From contig CM057464.1 in NCBI GenBank assembly GCA_030035585.1, forward strand, positions 77,360,919-77,424,918: 64,000 nt of DNA, read 5' to 3'. The notes below the pieces were generated by a model. That model was given only the letters and a program-made list of their open reading frames with translations, had not been told where the DNA came from and did no database searches. A program made the translations under genes and the position numbers. Positions 21,988 through 32,490 of the stretch are shown here, piece after piece. Position 1 is the stretch's first letter. Each line of letters opens with the position of its first letter. The stretch comes from Dugong dugon. Its lineage: Eukaryota > Chordata > Mammalia > Sirenia > Dugongidae.

Positions 21988-22625
21988 AAGAAAAGTTTAA
22001 AGGAAAAGAAATACTCAAGCCAGAAAATTTTAATGTTCAGTCTATTTAGGAGAAATCTATAAGCAAATGAAAAGGTAAAATATCAGATCATTATTTCAAA
22101 CCAGTAGTCTCACTTTAAATTGTGTGGTAATTTCCTTGGGCAATGAGCAACACAGGTCAAAATTACAGGGCATGAAAAAGTGTTTTTAAATGCTCTTGTC
22201 ATTTCCAGTGCCTTGTTTCAGAACAAGTTAAATTGGACCAATTGGCAAGTGCTCTTGTATCTTTCACTTACTAAGTAACTTCTCTTGCAGCTTTCCTTAT
22301 TGATTTTCTTTTAAACCTCAGAAGTTTTTGTGTGAATATTTTAGAACAGTATATTGGACTCCCATGAAGAACATTTCTTAGATTTTTAAATTGTTATTAC
22401 ATTTAAAAAAATTATGAAAGCAATACACATGCTCAGTATAACAGATAATGTTATACAAAGACAAATGAACAAAAAGCTAATCTTTCCTTGACACTTCTCC
22501 AAACCGCTACCTTAAGGATAAAACATTTCTAACAGCATGATGTTTATCCTTTCACATTTCCATGCTCTGTTTTTCCTATTTTTTAAACAACATAAAATTT
22601 TTATTATACTTCCTATGTTTCTTTG

Positions 22626-22777
22626 TGGAGCCCTGGTGGCACAGTGGTTACTAGAGCGGCTGCTAACCAAAAGAGCTGCAATTCGAATCCACCAGCCATT
22701 CCTTGGAAATCCTATGGGGCAGTTCTACTCTGCCCCATAGGTTCGCTATGAGTCGGAATCGACTCCATGACAAAGGG
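22626..22777 (+). mobile_element. AfroSINE-type SINE, short form, perfect target duplication
   Basis: Head ggagccctggtggcacagtg, 'gcggctgctaaccaaaag', B-box-like 'attcgaatcc', body 'ggggcagttctactctgcc', tail 'gactccatgacaaagg'. Flanked by a perfect 12-bp duplication, tatgtttctttg, at 22614-22625 and 22778-22789. Confidence 0.95.
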
Positions 22778-22871
22778 TATGTTTCTTTGCAAGCTGGTCT
22801 TCCAAATGAAGAATATATCATAGTCACGTTTTCAAGTCAATGAGACCCAATTCACTCCTTTTAGTAGCTAA

Positions 22872-23089
22872 CTGTAAGAGCCCTGGTGGCTCAGTGTTTA
22901 AAGTGCTCGGTTGCTAACCAAGAAAAAGATCAGTGGTTTGAATCCACCAGCTTCTCTGCAGGAGGAAGATGTGGCAGTCAGCTTCCGTAAAGATTTACAG
23001 CCTTGGAACCCTATGGGGCAGTTCTACCTTGTCCTATAGGGTCATTAAGAGTTAGAATCAACTCGAAGGCAGTGGGTTCTGTTTTGTTT
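22872..23089 (+). mobile_element. AfroSINE-type SINE, long form, perfect target duplication
   Basis: Head gagccctggtggctcagtg, 'gctcggttgctaaccaag', long-form segment 'caggaggaagatgtggcag', body 'ggggcagttctaccttgtcc', then a T-rich tail. Flanked by ttttagtagctaa at 22859-22871 and 23090-23102. It shows that long-form copies also retain clean duplications. Confidence 0.95.
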
Positions 23090-23439
23090 TTTTAGTAGCT
23101 AATTAAGTTTTCCACAGCATTGGTGGATTTTACTAATGCATTCAGCCATTCTTCTATTTATGGATGTTTGAGAGGATGTTACTTTTTAAAAACACATTAC
23201 TAAACTTTCCAAAGTGGTTGTATTATTCACCCTACTATCAACAAGATATCAAAGTGCTTATTTCCTCACAACTTTGCTAACAATGTTAAGTCATCATTCT
23301 TTTTATTTGCCATCCATGTGGTTAAAAACTCTATCTCATGGTGATTATTTTTTTTATATTTATTAGCGAATTGGATTTCCTCCTTTCTGAATTGCCTATT
23401 GTTTATTTTTTATTTGGTTATTTGTAATTTAAAAAAAAT

Positions 23440-24680
23440 CAATTTATATGGATTTCTGTTTCCAACCAAAATGAATAACTGGGAACAGATTTACTCTCCC
23501 ATCTGAAAACACCAAAAAGTGGACAAAATATTTTGAAACAGTTTTCAAAACACTGGGATTCAGGCAATTAAGGGTAGTTATCCCTGAAAGATGGGAAACA
23601 AAAGAAGTGAGCCTTATTGTATACTGTGAGAGTCTGCAGGCAATGGCACAGGAGAATACTACAGGCAGAGACCAGCAAACTCAAACTAGCCAAATGGGCT
23701 TTATCCCTGGAAAGCAAATTGAGTAAACATTAAAAAAAAAAACCAGTGTAATTCATCACGTTAATACATTAAAGATGAAAGACCATACGATAATCTCAAT
23801 AGAAGGGGGATAAGCATTCGACAAAATCTAACATCCATTCCTTACCAAAAGAAACTCAGCAAAATAGGAACAGAAGAAACTTGCTCAGCCTGATAAAAGG
23901 CATCTATAGAAAACCTACAATTAACATCATATTAGTGGTGAAAGGCTGCATAGTTTCCTCTAAGATCAGGAAAAAGGCAAGTTCACCCTCAACATTTGTA
24001 TTCAACGTTGTACTGGAGACTCTAGCTAATGAAAAAGGGTAAGAAAAAGAAATAAAAGGCACCCAAATTGAAAAGAAAGAAGTCAAACTCTTTATATGTA
24101 GATGACATATTCCTTATATAAAGTATCTAACAGAATCTACCAAAATATTACTAGAGCTCCTTAAGAAATGAATTCAGTAATGATGTAAGATATAAAATAA
24201 ATACAGAACAATACATTGTATTCTCATATGCTAACAATGCACAACTGGAAATTGAAATTAGAAAGACATATCCTTTACAAAAGCATCACAAATATGAAAT
24301 AATTATAATCTGGTTAAAGACCCGTACACTGAAAACTGCAAAACGTTGCTGAGAGAAGTTAAAGAAGACTTAAATAAATAGAGGGAATTACCTTGTTAAG
24401 ATGTCAGTTCTTTCCCAGATGGATCTATATATTCAATACAATCTAATATACAGTGTTTTCCTGGGGCTAGGAATTGTGGCATGTGACGGTTGGGAGGAAA
24501 GGATTTTTAACAAAGGGCCATAAGAACACTTTTGGGGGTGATAGAGATATTCATTATCTTCATCCTAGTGGTTTCACAGATATATATATCTCCTAAAACT
24601 TATCTGTCTGCTTTAAGTAGGTACAATTTATTGTCTATCAATTTTACCATAAGAAATCTGATTTAAAATTTATTTTAGAT
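23440..24680 (+). mobile_element. L1 LINE, plus, decayed ORF2 and 3' end
   Basis: The section 23690-24440 follows L1 ORF2 RT text in order: 'gggctttatccctggaaag', 'aatctcaatagaaggggg', 'ctcagcctgataaaaggc', 'tagatgacatattcc' (the RT active-site region, damaged), 'catcacaaatatgaaata'. The section 24450-24675 looks like an L1M 3' UTR ('ttttgggggtgatagagata'). Many stops and indels; no intact protein. Confidence 0.75.
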
Positions 24681-24818
24681 ATTCCTCTTATATTATAAAT
24701 ATTAATCCTTAAACTGTGATGAGCATTGTAATTTTTTCATGTCTGACATTGCTCTTCTCATTTTATTTATAGTATCTTTTACTGTATTTATTTTTATTAT
24801 TGTATGATAAATAAGTCT

Positions 24819-26339
24819 TGGACTTCTTCCTACAGTATCATTGGTTCTTGATCACTGAAGACATTGGTGAAAAACAAGTTTCCAGGAATTGATAGAATAC
24901 CAAATGAGATGTTTCAACAACTGGTTGGAGCACTGGAAGCGCTCACTCGTCTATGCCAAGAAATTTGGAAGACAGCTACCTGGCCAACCGACTGGAAGAG
25001 ATCCATATTTATGCCTATTCTAAAGAAAGGTGATCCAACAGGATGCAGAAAGTATCGAACAATATCATTAATATCACACATAAAATTTTGCTGAAGGTAA
25101 TTCTGAAATGTTCGCAGCAGTATATCAACAGGGAACTGCCAGAAATTCAAGCTGGATTCAGAAGAGGACAGGGAATGAAGGATATCATTGCTGATGTCAA
25201 ATGGATCTTAGCTGAAAGAAGAAAATACCAGAAAGATGTTTACCTGTGTTTTATTGACTATGCAAAGGCATTTGACTGTGTGGATCATAACAAATTACGG
25301 ATAATATTGCAAAGAATGGGAATTCCAGAACACTTAATTGGGCTCATGAGGAATCTGTACATAGATCAAGAGGCAGTCGTTTGAACAGAACAAGGGGATA
25401 CTCTGTGGTTTAAAGTCAGGAAAGGTGTGTGTCAGGGTTGTATCCTTTCACCATACTTATTCACGCTATATGCTGAGCAAATAAGCAGAGAGGCTGGACT
25501 ATATGAAGAAGAACGGGGCATTAGGATTGGAGGATGGTTCATTAACAACCTGCGTTATGCAGATGACACAACCTTCCTTGCCGAAATTGAAGAGGACTTG
25601 AAGTACTTACTGATGAAGATCAAAGACTACAGCCTTCAGTATGGGTTACACCTCAACATAAAGAAAACAAACATCCTCACAACTGGACCAATAAGCAACA
25701 TCATCATGATAAATGGAGAAAAGAATGAAGTTGTCAAGGATTTCATTTTACTTGGATCCACAAACAATGCACATGAAAGCAGTAGTCAAGAAATCAAAGG
25801 ACGCTTTGCATTGGGCAAACCTGCTGCAAAAGACCTCTTTAAAGCATTAAAAAAGCAAAGATTTCATTTCAAGGACTAAGGTGCACCTGACCCAAGCCAT
25901 GGTGTCTTTGATCACCTCATATGCATGGGAAAGCTAGACAATGAATAAGGAAGACCTAAGAAGAATTGACGACTCTGAATTATGGTGTTGGCAAAGAACA
26001 TTGAATATACCATTGACTGCCAGAAGAACGAACAAATCTGTCTTGGAAGAAGTACAGCCAGAATGCTCCTTAGAAGCAAGAATGTCGAGACTACATCTCA
26101 CATACTTTGGACATGTTGTCAGGAGGGATTGGTCCTTGGAGAAAGACATCAGGCTTGGTAAAGTGCAAGGTCAGGGAAAGAAGAGGAAGATCCCCAACGA
26201 GATGGAATGATACAGTGACTGTAACAATGATCTCAAGCATAACGATTACAGTGATAGCACAGGACTTGGCAGTGTGTCATTCTGCTGTAGATAGGGTCGC
26301 TATGAGTCTGAACCAATAGGACGGCATCTAACAACAACA
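24819..26339 (+). mobile_element. BovB-like RTE retrotransposon, 5'-truncated, RT region legible
   Basis: About 1.5 kb carrying the reverse-transcriptase and C-terminal part of an RTE ORF, then the 3' UTR and (ACAAC)n tail. Visible motifs are a palm A-type FIDYAKAFDCVD (about 25249-25284), LRYADD (YADD at 25556-25567), VCQGCILSPYLF, and a C-terminal ECSLEARMSRLHLTYFGH. The frame shifts once near 25085 and is broken by an in-frame TGA at 25382, where CpG decay of an arginine codon is likely. More breaks lie after 25880. It is flanked by a perfect 10-bp duplication, aaataagtct, at 24809-24818 and 26340-26349 (the first A overlaps the tail). Non-functional. Confidence 0.92.
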
Positions 26340-26469
26340 AAATAAGTCTATTCAGATAAATTTGTCTAATCTTTAATTTATTGGACCTGAAGTTCCTAGA
26401 TCGCATTAAAATATTGGCAAAGATAATGGTATGCAAATATTTTTTCATATTTTATTTAATACCATCTAT

Positions 26470-26512
26470 GTGTGTGTGAGTCAAAATCAAGTCGATGGGA
26501 ATGGTTTGGAGT
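26470..26512 (+). mobile_element. SINE 3' end fragment, plus
   Basis: Only 'gagtcaaaatcaagtcgatg' and 'ggaatggtttgg' remain, the SINE tail ahead of a short T-rich stretch. Confidence 0.6.
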
Positions 26513-26537
26513 TTGTTTTTTGGCTTATGTTCATTTA

Positions 26538-26793
26538 AGAGTCCGTAGGTGGTGCAAATGGTTAAGCGCTAGGCTACTAACAGAAAAGTTGGTGGTTTGA
26601 ACCACCCAGAGGCACCTCAGAAGAAAGGCCTAGTAATCTGCTTCTGAAAGGTCACAGTCATGAAAACCCTACAGAGGGCAGTTCTACTTTGAAATGCACA
26701 GGGTCACTATGATTGGGAATTGACTTGATGGCAGCTACTTTTTTTTTTTTTTTGCTTGCTTGTTTTTGTTTTATTCATTCATTTATTTATTTG
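26538..26793 (+). mobile_element. AfroSINE-type SINE variant with long T-rich tail, perfect target duplication
   Basis: Degraded head (agagtccgtaggtggtgc), 'taagcgctaggctactaac', 'ggtttgaaccacccagagg', 'agaaaggcctagtaatctgc', 'gacttgatggcagctac', then a T run and ttgc/ttca repeats. Flanked by tatgttcattta at 26526-26537 and 26794-26805, so the T-rich tail belongs to the insertion. It inserted right at the 5' edge of the next SINE. Confidence 0.92.
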
Positions 26794-26805
26794 TATGTTC
26801 ATTTA

Positions 26806-27091
26806 GGTGGGAGCAGTGGTCGTTCACTGGTAGAATTCTTGCCTTTCATCTTTCATGTGGGAGACCTGAGTTTGATTCCTTGCCAATGGACCTCATGGGC
26901 AGCCACCACTCTTTGGTCAGTGGAGGCTTATATCCTACTTTGATGCTGAATAGGTTCAGCAGAGTTTCCAGACTAAGACAGAGTAGGAAAAAAGGCCTGG
27001 AGATTTATTTCTGAAAAATCAGCCAATGAAAATCTGTGGATTACAACAGTCCAATCCCTTGCGCATGGGGCACCATGAGCTAACAACACAA
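26806..27091 (+). mobile_element. tRNA-Gly(GCC)-headed afrotherian SINE, plus
   Basis: The first ~70 bp resemble tRNA-Gly(GCC): 'gcagtggtcgttcactggta', 'gaattcttgcc', 'catgtgggagacctg', B-box-like 'agtttgattcc', 'ttgccaatgga'. The body follows with 'gctgaataggttcagcag', 'aaggcctggagatttatttc', 'tcagccaatgaaaatctg', and a tail 'gagctaacaacaca'. The tRNA likeness is from memory of the tRNA sequence. It is the best-preserved head of this family in the window. Confidence 0.85.
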
Positions 27092-27294
27092 TGTCCATTT
27101 AGATTGTATTCAACTTGGAATTTATTAGTTCATTAATTTATTAATTCCAAATAAAGATATATTATTTTAATATGTATCAGTTATAGTTACTAATGGCTAT
27201 CCAGAAATACATAACTTAACACTTAAATGCATGGTAAAACTTGGAACATGATAGTTTAAGTCTGTTTTTCTTGTATTTCCTTTTTATTTACTGA

Positions 27295-28060
27295 TTAAGT
27301 AATTCATTTGGTATTTATTGAGTGCCTATAACGTATCAGAAGCCCTGGTGGCACAGTGGTTAAGCATTCAGCTGCTAACCAAAAGGTCGGCAGTTCAAAG
27401 CAACCAGCCACTCCTTGGAAACCCTGAGGCAGTTCTACTCTGTCCTATAGGGTCACTGTGAGTCAGAATTGACTCAGTGGCAATGGGTTTGGTTTTTGAT
27501 TTTTGTTATAATGTATCAGCACTGGAATTCCAGGAGTGAACCAAATTAGTAAAGATTCTTACCTGAACTGAGCTAAAATTTTAGTGATGGGGCAGTGATA
27601 GATAATAAGCAAAAAAGCAGAAGAAAAAATATATCAGGAGATAAAATGTGCTATATTTAAAAATACAACAATGAAAGGAAATAGGAAATGCTGGAGAAGG
27701 TGACAGTAATTTCAGTTTTAAATAGAGGTGAATCAGGAAAGTCCTCATGAGGTTACTTGTGAGCTAAGACTTAAAGAATGTGAATTGAGAGATCAGGGTG
27801 AAGATTTTGTGGTAGAAGTGTGTCTGTCATGTTTGTGAAATATCAGTGTGGCCAGTGTGGCTGGGGCAGCTTTTGGTCTTTACTCTCAACGAGGTAGGAC
27901 TCACTGGAGAGTTTAGAACAGAGGAGTAACCTGATGTGATGTATCGTTTAAAAGTACCACTTATGTTCCACTGCTGTGTTGAGAACTGGCTGTGGACAAG
28001 CAGAGCAGGCAGAAGTAGAAAGAGCAATTACTAGGCAATTGTAATAACCTGCTTATTTTT
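27295..28060 (-). mobile_element. L2 LINE 3' region, minus, split by a SINE
   Basis: Reverse L2 in order: 'ggtatttattgagtgccta', 'ggcagtgatagataataagc', 'tcaggaaagtcctcatgagg', 'gtgagctaagacttaaag', 'ggccagtgtggctggggc', 'ctctcaacgaggtaggac', 'agaacagaggagtaacctg', 'actgctgtgttgagaactgg', 'ctaggcaattgtaataa'. Interrupted only by the SINE at 27340-27506. Confidence 0.82.
27340..27506 (+). mobile_element. AfroSINE-type SINE, short form, in L2
   Basis: Head aagccctggtggcacagtgg, 'gctgctaaccaaaaggtcgg', 'ccactccttggaaaccctg', tail 'gtggcaatgggtttggttttt'. Target repeats tataacgtatcag (27327-27339) and tataatgtatcag (27507-27519) differ by one CpG-type transition. Confidence 0.94.
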
Positions 28061-28579
28061 GGCCTAGCAACATGGTGCCCAGGCAAATCAAGACACATGG
28101 AAATAAACCCAAACATGGCGGAGGAGAATTTCTATGTATTCAATAACAATTCATTTTTTTCTATCTCCTTGGTTTAGACCACTCTCATTAGCCCTGTATT
28201 GGTAATTGAGTAGGGTGGTCAGGCTTTCATGGGATTAATTAATTAAAAACAAGAGCATAGTGTAGGTTTGGGTTTAAAACTGTTAATCCTAGTGTTAAGT
28301 CATTTAATTCTTTCACTTTAATGAATGTGTTTTTTATAATGTGGTGCCTTGAACAACATGTAGTCTTGTAATTGAATTGGTTAATTTGAATACTTGCAAA
28401 ATTAGCTTGCTAGAAGAGTAATCACTAAGATTTCCAACAAAAGGCAGAATAGTTCAATCACCGTTCTGTTTCATAGGTATGTACTGTGTGCAGTGGTTTG
28501 CAGAAATGTTTTAAATCACTGTGCAACAGTAATTATGTTATCCAACTTACATCATTATAAGTACTATCCAAACGTTTTA
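28061..28579. other. Intron stretch, no recognised feature
   Basis: No confident repeat or coding signal. Confidence 0.4.
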
Positions 28580-30075
28580 TTTTTTTTGATTTTATTGTAG
28601 TAAAATACATAGAACAAAAATTGCCATTTTAACCATATTAAGTGTATGATTCAGTAATATTAATCATATTCACAATGTTGTGCAACCATGACCACTATTT
28701 CCAAATTTTTTCATCACCCTAAACTGAAATTCAGTCCCTCTTAAGCAATAACTCTCTATTATCCCCTCCCCACAACTCCTGATAACTACAAAGAATTTTT
28801 TATCTCTATGCATTTGCCTATTCTAGATATTTCATATAAGTGGGATCAGACAATATTTGCCTTCTGTGTCTGACTTTTTTGACTCAGCATAATGTTTTTA
28901 AATTTCTTCCATGTTGTATCATATATCAGAACTTCATTTCTTTTTAGGGCTGAATAACATTTCATTGTATGTATACACCACATTTATCCATTCATCTGTT
29001 GATGGACACTTGAATTGTTTCCACCTTTTGGCTATAATGAATAATTCTGCAACAGATATTGGTGTGCAAGTATTTGCTTGAGTCCCTGCTTTCAAGTCTT
29101 TTGGGTGTATACCTAAGAATGAAATTGTACGGCCACATGTTTAACTTTTTGAAGAACTTCTATGTTCAACTTTCTGAAGAACTGTTAAACTGTTTTCCAC
29201 AGTGGCTGTACCATTTTACATTCCCAACAGCAAAGCACGATTGGTCCAATTTCTTCACATCTTCACCAACACTTATTATTTTCCATTTTTCTGATAATAG
29301 CTATTCCTAGAGAGGGTGAAGTGTTATGTCATTGTAGTTCTGATTTGCATTTCCCTAATGACTACTAATGTTGAATATCTTTTCATGTGTTTACTGGCCA
29401 TTTGTTTATCTTCTTTGGAGAAATATCTACCCAGGTTCTTTGTCCATTTTTAAATTGGATTGTTTGTCTTTTTGTTATTGAGTTGTAGGAGTTCTTTATA
29501 TATTCTGGACATTAAACACTTGTCAGTAATATGATTTCCACACATTTCTCCCATTTTATAGGTTATATCTTCCTTGATAAAATCTTCTGATGCACAAATG
29601 TTTCTTTTTCTTTTTCTTGCCTAATTGCTCTGGTTAGAAATTCCAGGTTGGTCAATGTTGAATAGCAGTGATGAGAGAGGGCATCATTGTCTTGTTCCTT
29701 ATCTTAGGACGAAAGTTTTCAGTCTCTCACCATTGAGTATGACATTCATTGTGGGTTTTTATAAATGCCCTTTATCATGTTGAGGAATTTTTCTTCTATT
29801 CCTAGTTTGCTGAGTACTTTTATCACGAAAGAGTATTGGATTCTATCAAATGCCTTCTGTGTCAATGAAATGATCATGTGATTCTTTTCCTTTATTCTAT
29901 TAATGTATGTTGTACATTACATTTGATTTTCTTATGTTGAACCATCCTTCCATTCTTGCGATAGATTACGCTTGGTCATGGTATATAATCCTTGTAATAT
30001 GCTATTAGATTTGGTTTTCTAGTATTTTGTTGAGAATTTTTGCATCTATATTTGTAAATTATCCACACTTTGTCA
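28580..30075 (-). mobile_element. L1 LINE, minus, with an internal join
   Basis: 28580-29610 carries the familiar reverse L1 3'-region words: 'cattttaaccatattaag', 'agtgggatcagacaatattt', 'tccattcatctgttgatgg', 'tttgggtgtatacctaag', 'ttccacagtggctgtacc', 'gagttctttatatattctgg'. From about 29616 it jumps to reverse RT-region text: 'ggttggtcaatgttgaatag', 'gagagggcatcattgtcttg', 'tattggattctatcaaatgcc'. The join near 29610-29625 is an internal deletion or two merged copies. No intact frame. Confidence 0.85.
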
Positions 30076-30129
30076 AATTTGAAAGCAAGATTCAGAATTA
30101 CTGCCATGGGGGTGTTCAGGAATAATAAT

Positions 30130-30450
30130 AGGCTAATTTATGATCATTTATTGAGCACATACTATGTGTTGGTAATTATTACAGGCTCTCTAGTAGTTGG
30201 AGACTTGGTGACACAATGGTTAAGAGCTACGGTTGCTAACTAAAAGGTTGGCAGTTCAAATCCACCAGCCGCTTCTTGGAAACCCTATAGGGCAGTTTTA
30301 CTCTGCCCTCTAGGGTTGCTATGAGTCGGAATCAATTTGATGACAATGGTTTTTTTTTTTTTTTTTTGGTATTCGCTAGTAGTTACAAAGATAAATAAGA
30401 TTTTACTTTCCCTTCAAGAAATTCATTGTTTTGTAGGGCAATAAAATTTC
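30130..30450 (-). mobile_element. L2 LINE tail, minus, split by a SINE
   Basis: 'catttattgagcacatactatg' and 'tggtaattattacagg' precede the SINE. 'gttacaaagataaataaga' and 'cttcaagaaattcattg' follow it. Confidence 0.62.
30199..30375 (+). mobile_element. AfroSINE-type SINE, short form, with T-run tail
   Basis: Head gagacttggtgacacaatgg, 'ggttgctaactaaaaggttg', 'cttcttggaaaccctatag', tail 'tttgatgacaatgg' plus a long T run. Flanked by ctagtagtt at 30190-30198 and 30376-30384. Confidence 0.93.
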
Positions 30451-30454
30451 TATT

Positions 30455-30640
30455 AAACACATTAGTATTACATTTATTGAGCACACATTATGTCCTAGGC
30501 AATTTGCTTTGCATGTATTATAACTCTAATCTTCACGTCTATAAAGTAGCTAGTAATATTGCCATTTTAAGAACTATGAAACTGACACTTAGACTAAATA
30601 ATAGGTCTGCAATTACACAGAGTATAAATAATTATAAAAC
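30455..30640 (-). mobile_element. MIR SINE, minus
   Basis: Reverse MIR: 'catttattgagcacacatta', 'gtcctaggcaatttgctttg', 'cattttaagaactatgaaac', 'aataggtctgcaattacac'. Confidence 0.7.
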
Positions 30641-30879
30641 CATAATTATTTATGTGGAAATAATTATGAAAAAATGTCTTAGTGTTATAGAAAAAGTATT
30701 GTGGGATTATGGGGGGGTGTGAGGGCATGTAAGAAGGAACTGTATTAGAGGAAAAAACATGTACATAGGATTCTGGGAGACAGAAAACAGGCAGAAGGGT
30801 ATGACTAGCAGAAAGAAGTATATGCGCAGAGAGAAAAATATTTTTAAAAGCACACTGTGTAAGAAGCATTAATCTCAGC

Positions 30880-31110
30880 TAGATAGTGGTGTGAGAGTGG
30901 GTGAGCTTAGAAAGGGAAGGAAATGAGCTTGGTAAAGTAGTTTTAAGCGGACTGTGAAAATATCATGCTTAGGAGCTAGAAATTGATTCTGTAGGCAGGG
31001 GGGTTACTAAGGTTTTTGAGTAGAGTTTAAGTGCCTTCAACGGAAAGAAAACAGATTAAAAGGGCATAGAATTCTATCCTAAGGTAGTAATTGTAAAACG
31101 TGTTGAAAGA
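30880..31110 (-). mobile_element. Possible L2 fragment, minus
   Basis: Weak reverse L2 words: 'tgagcttagaaagggaag', 'gggttactaaggtttttgag'. Strongly diverged. Confidence 0.3.
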
Positions 31111-31689
31111 TGGAAAGTATCTTTCAGAGTACAAATTTGGAGTCACTAAACCAGGGAAGCATGGTGGCCTACCGGGCGGGGGTTCACAGCACTCAAGGGA
31201 CTGCAACAAACTCGGGTGTGATCTGGGCCAGTAACAATCTTTGAGGAGTCTTAGTGAAGCAGCAGGGACTCAGGATTATTGGTCATGCATATTCTTGGTA
31301 CTATGTGGCATTAGGATGGGTATTGAGATTGTGAGTTTGGAACTCAGGAGAGAGTTTGAAACAAGATTTTTTGATGTCATCAACAAGTTGTTGAGACCAC
31401 AACCTGGAGAGCCAGAGGAGTGAATGAAGAATGTGCTCCTGAAAGAAAAGCTTGAGAGACAAGTGCACTTCAGAGTAAACCCCATTAACTGGATTTCTTA
31501 CCTTCTTCTCTCTCTCTGCGTGTGTGGTCACTCGTGTGTGTATAATTAAAAATTAGGGGAAAGAGTTTCTAACAAGTCTCCAGCGTTCTGATCATTCACC
31601 AACTTCATTAACCTTAGCAACCATCATGTAGTCAGTTTTCTAAGAGCAGTATCTGGGTTGACACAATTTAGCTCGGGAAAAAGTGCCTA
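31111..31689. other. Intron stretch, no recognised feature
   Basis: Overlapping short frames occur on both strands at 31240-31530, but none has splice sites or family resemblance. A (TC)-rich run is at 31505-31518. Confidence 0.4.
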
Positions 31690-31895
31690 CAGTTTGAAAT
31701 ATGGCAGACAATTTAGATTACTGGCTTTGTCAACTATTAGATGGTTAAATAGGAAAATTTGCTTAAATTTTCAGACAACAATAATCTACATGATAGTAAT
31801 AATAACAATAATAATAGCATCTACCTTACAGGATTGTTAGGAGAGTAAGAGATAATAAATTTAAAGCATTAACTTGGCACATAATAGGTTTGTAG
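31690..31895 (+). mobile_element. MIR SINE, plus, decayed
   Basis: Sense MIR features: 'aacaataataatagcatc', 'taccttacaggattgttagg', 'gcattaacttggcacataat'. The 5' part is poor. Confidence 0.6.
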
Positions 31896-32077
31896 ATTCA
31901 CTTTGCAAAAAAATTATAGAATAGCTACTATATACTAAATATGCAGGTTTTATAGTTAAGTCATTCTTTTGACTACTAAGAAGCATAAAAATCTTAGTTA
32001 TAAGCTGTCCTACAAAATATAAGGGAAGTCATATCAATGGCAGTTATCACAATTTGAAAGGATATTCTCAACTTAAG

Positions 32078-32275
32078 GAGCCCTAGCGGCACAATGGTTA
32101 AGCGCTCAGCTACTAAACAAAGGTTGGCGGTTCAAACCCACCACTAGCTCCAAAGATCTGGCAATCTGTTCCCACAAAGATTATATCCTTAAAAACCCTA
32201 TGAGGGTGGTTCTATTCTGTTACATGAGGTCACTATGAGTTGAAATTGACTCGATGGCATCTAACAACAACAACA
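32078..32275 (+). mobile_element. AfroSINE-type SINE, long form, plus
   Basis: Head ggagccctagcggcacaatg, 'gcgctcagctactaaac', B-box-like 'ggttcaaaccc', body 'gaggtcactatgagttg', tail 'gcatctaacaacaacaac', the RTE-like tail type. Confidence 0.92.
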
Positions 32276-32283
32276 CTCTGAAC

Positions 32284-32490
32284 TTGTTAGTTGTCATCAA
32301 CTTGGCCCCCAATCCATGGTGACCTAATGCACAAGGGAACTTTCGTCTTAGTCTGGAAGATCCCCTAAAAGCTGTTCAGCATCATAACAACATGAATGGT
32401 GGCCGTGCATGAGGTACATTGGCCAAAAACTGAACCCAGGTCTCCCACATGGAAGAGAAGAATTCTATCATTGAACCAAACTCTCAAGTA
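32284..32490 (-). mobile_element. tRNA-Gly-headed SINE, minus, internally deleted
   Basis: 'cttgttagttgtcatcaac' (tail complement), 'agctgttcagcatcataac', then the complement of the tRNA-Gly-like head: 'gaacccaggtctcccacatg' and 'gaattctatcattgaacc'. It abuts the preceding plus-strand SINE tail to tail. Confidence 0.82.

Larger units (their letters stand above)
22370..23425 (-). mobile_element. Old L1 fragments, minus, cut by two SINEs
   Basis: Words typical of decayed L1M/HAL1 in reverse: 'agcaatacacatgctcag', 'attcagccattcttctattt', 'aactttccaaagtggttg', 'gcctattgtttatttttta'. SINEs at 22626-22777 and 22872-23089 interrupt it. Diverged; limits are approximate. Confidence 0.5.
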
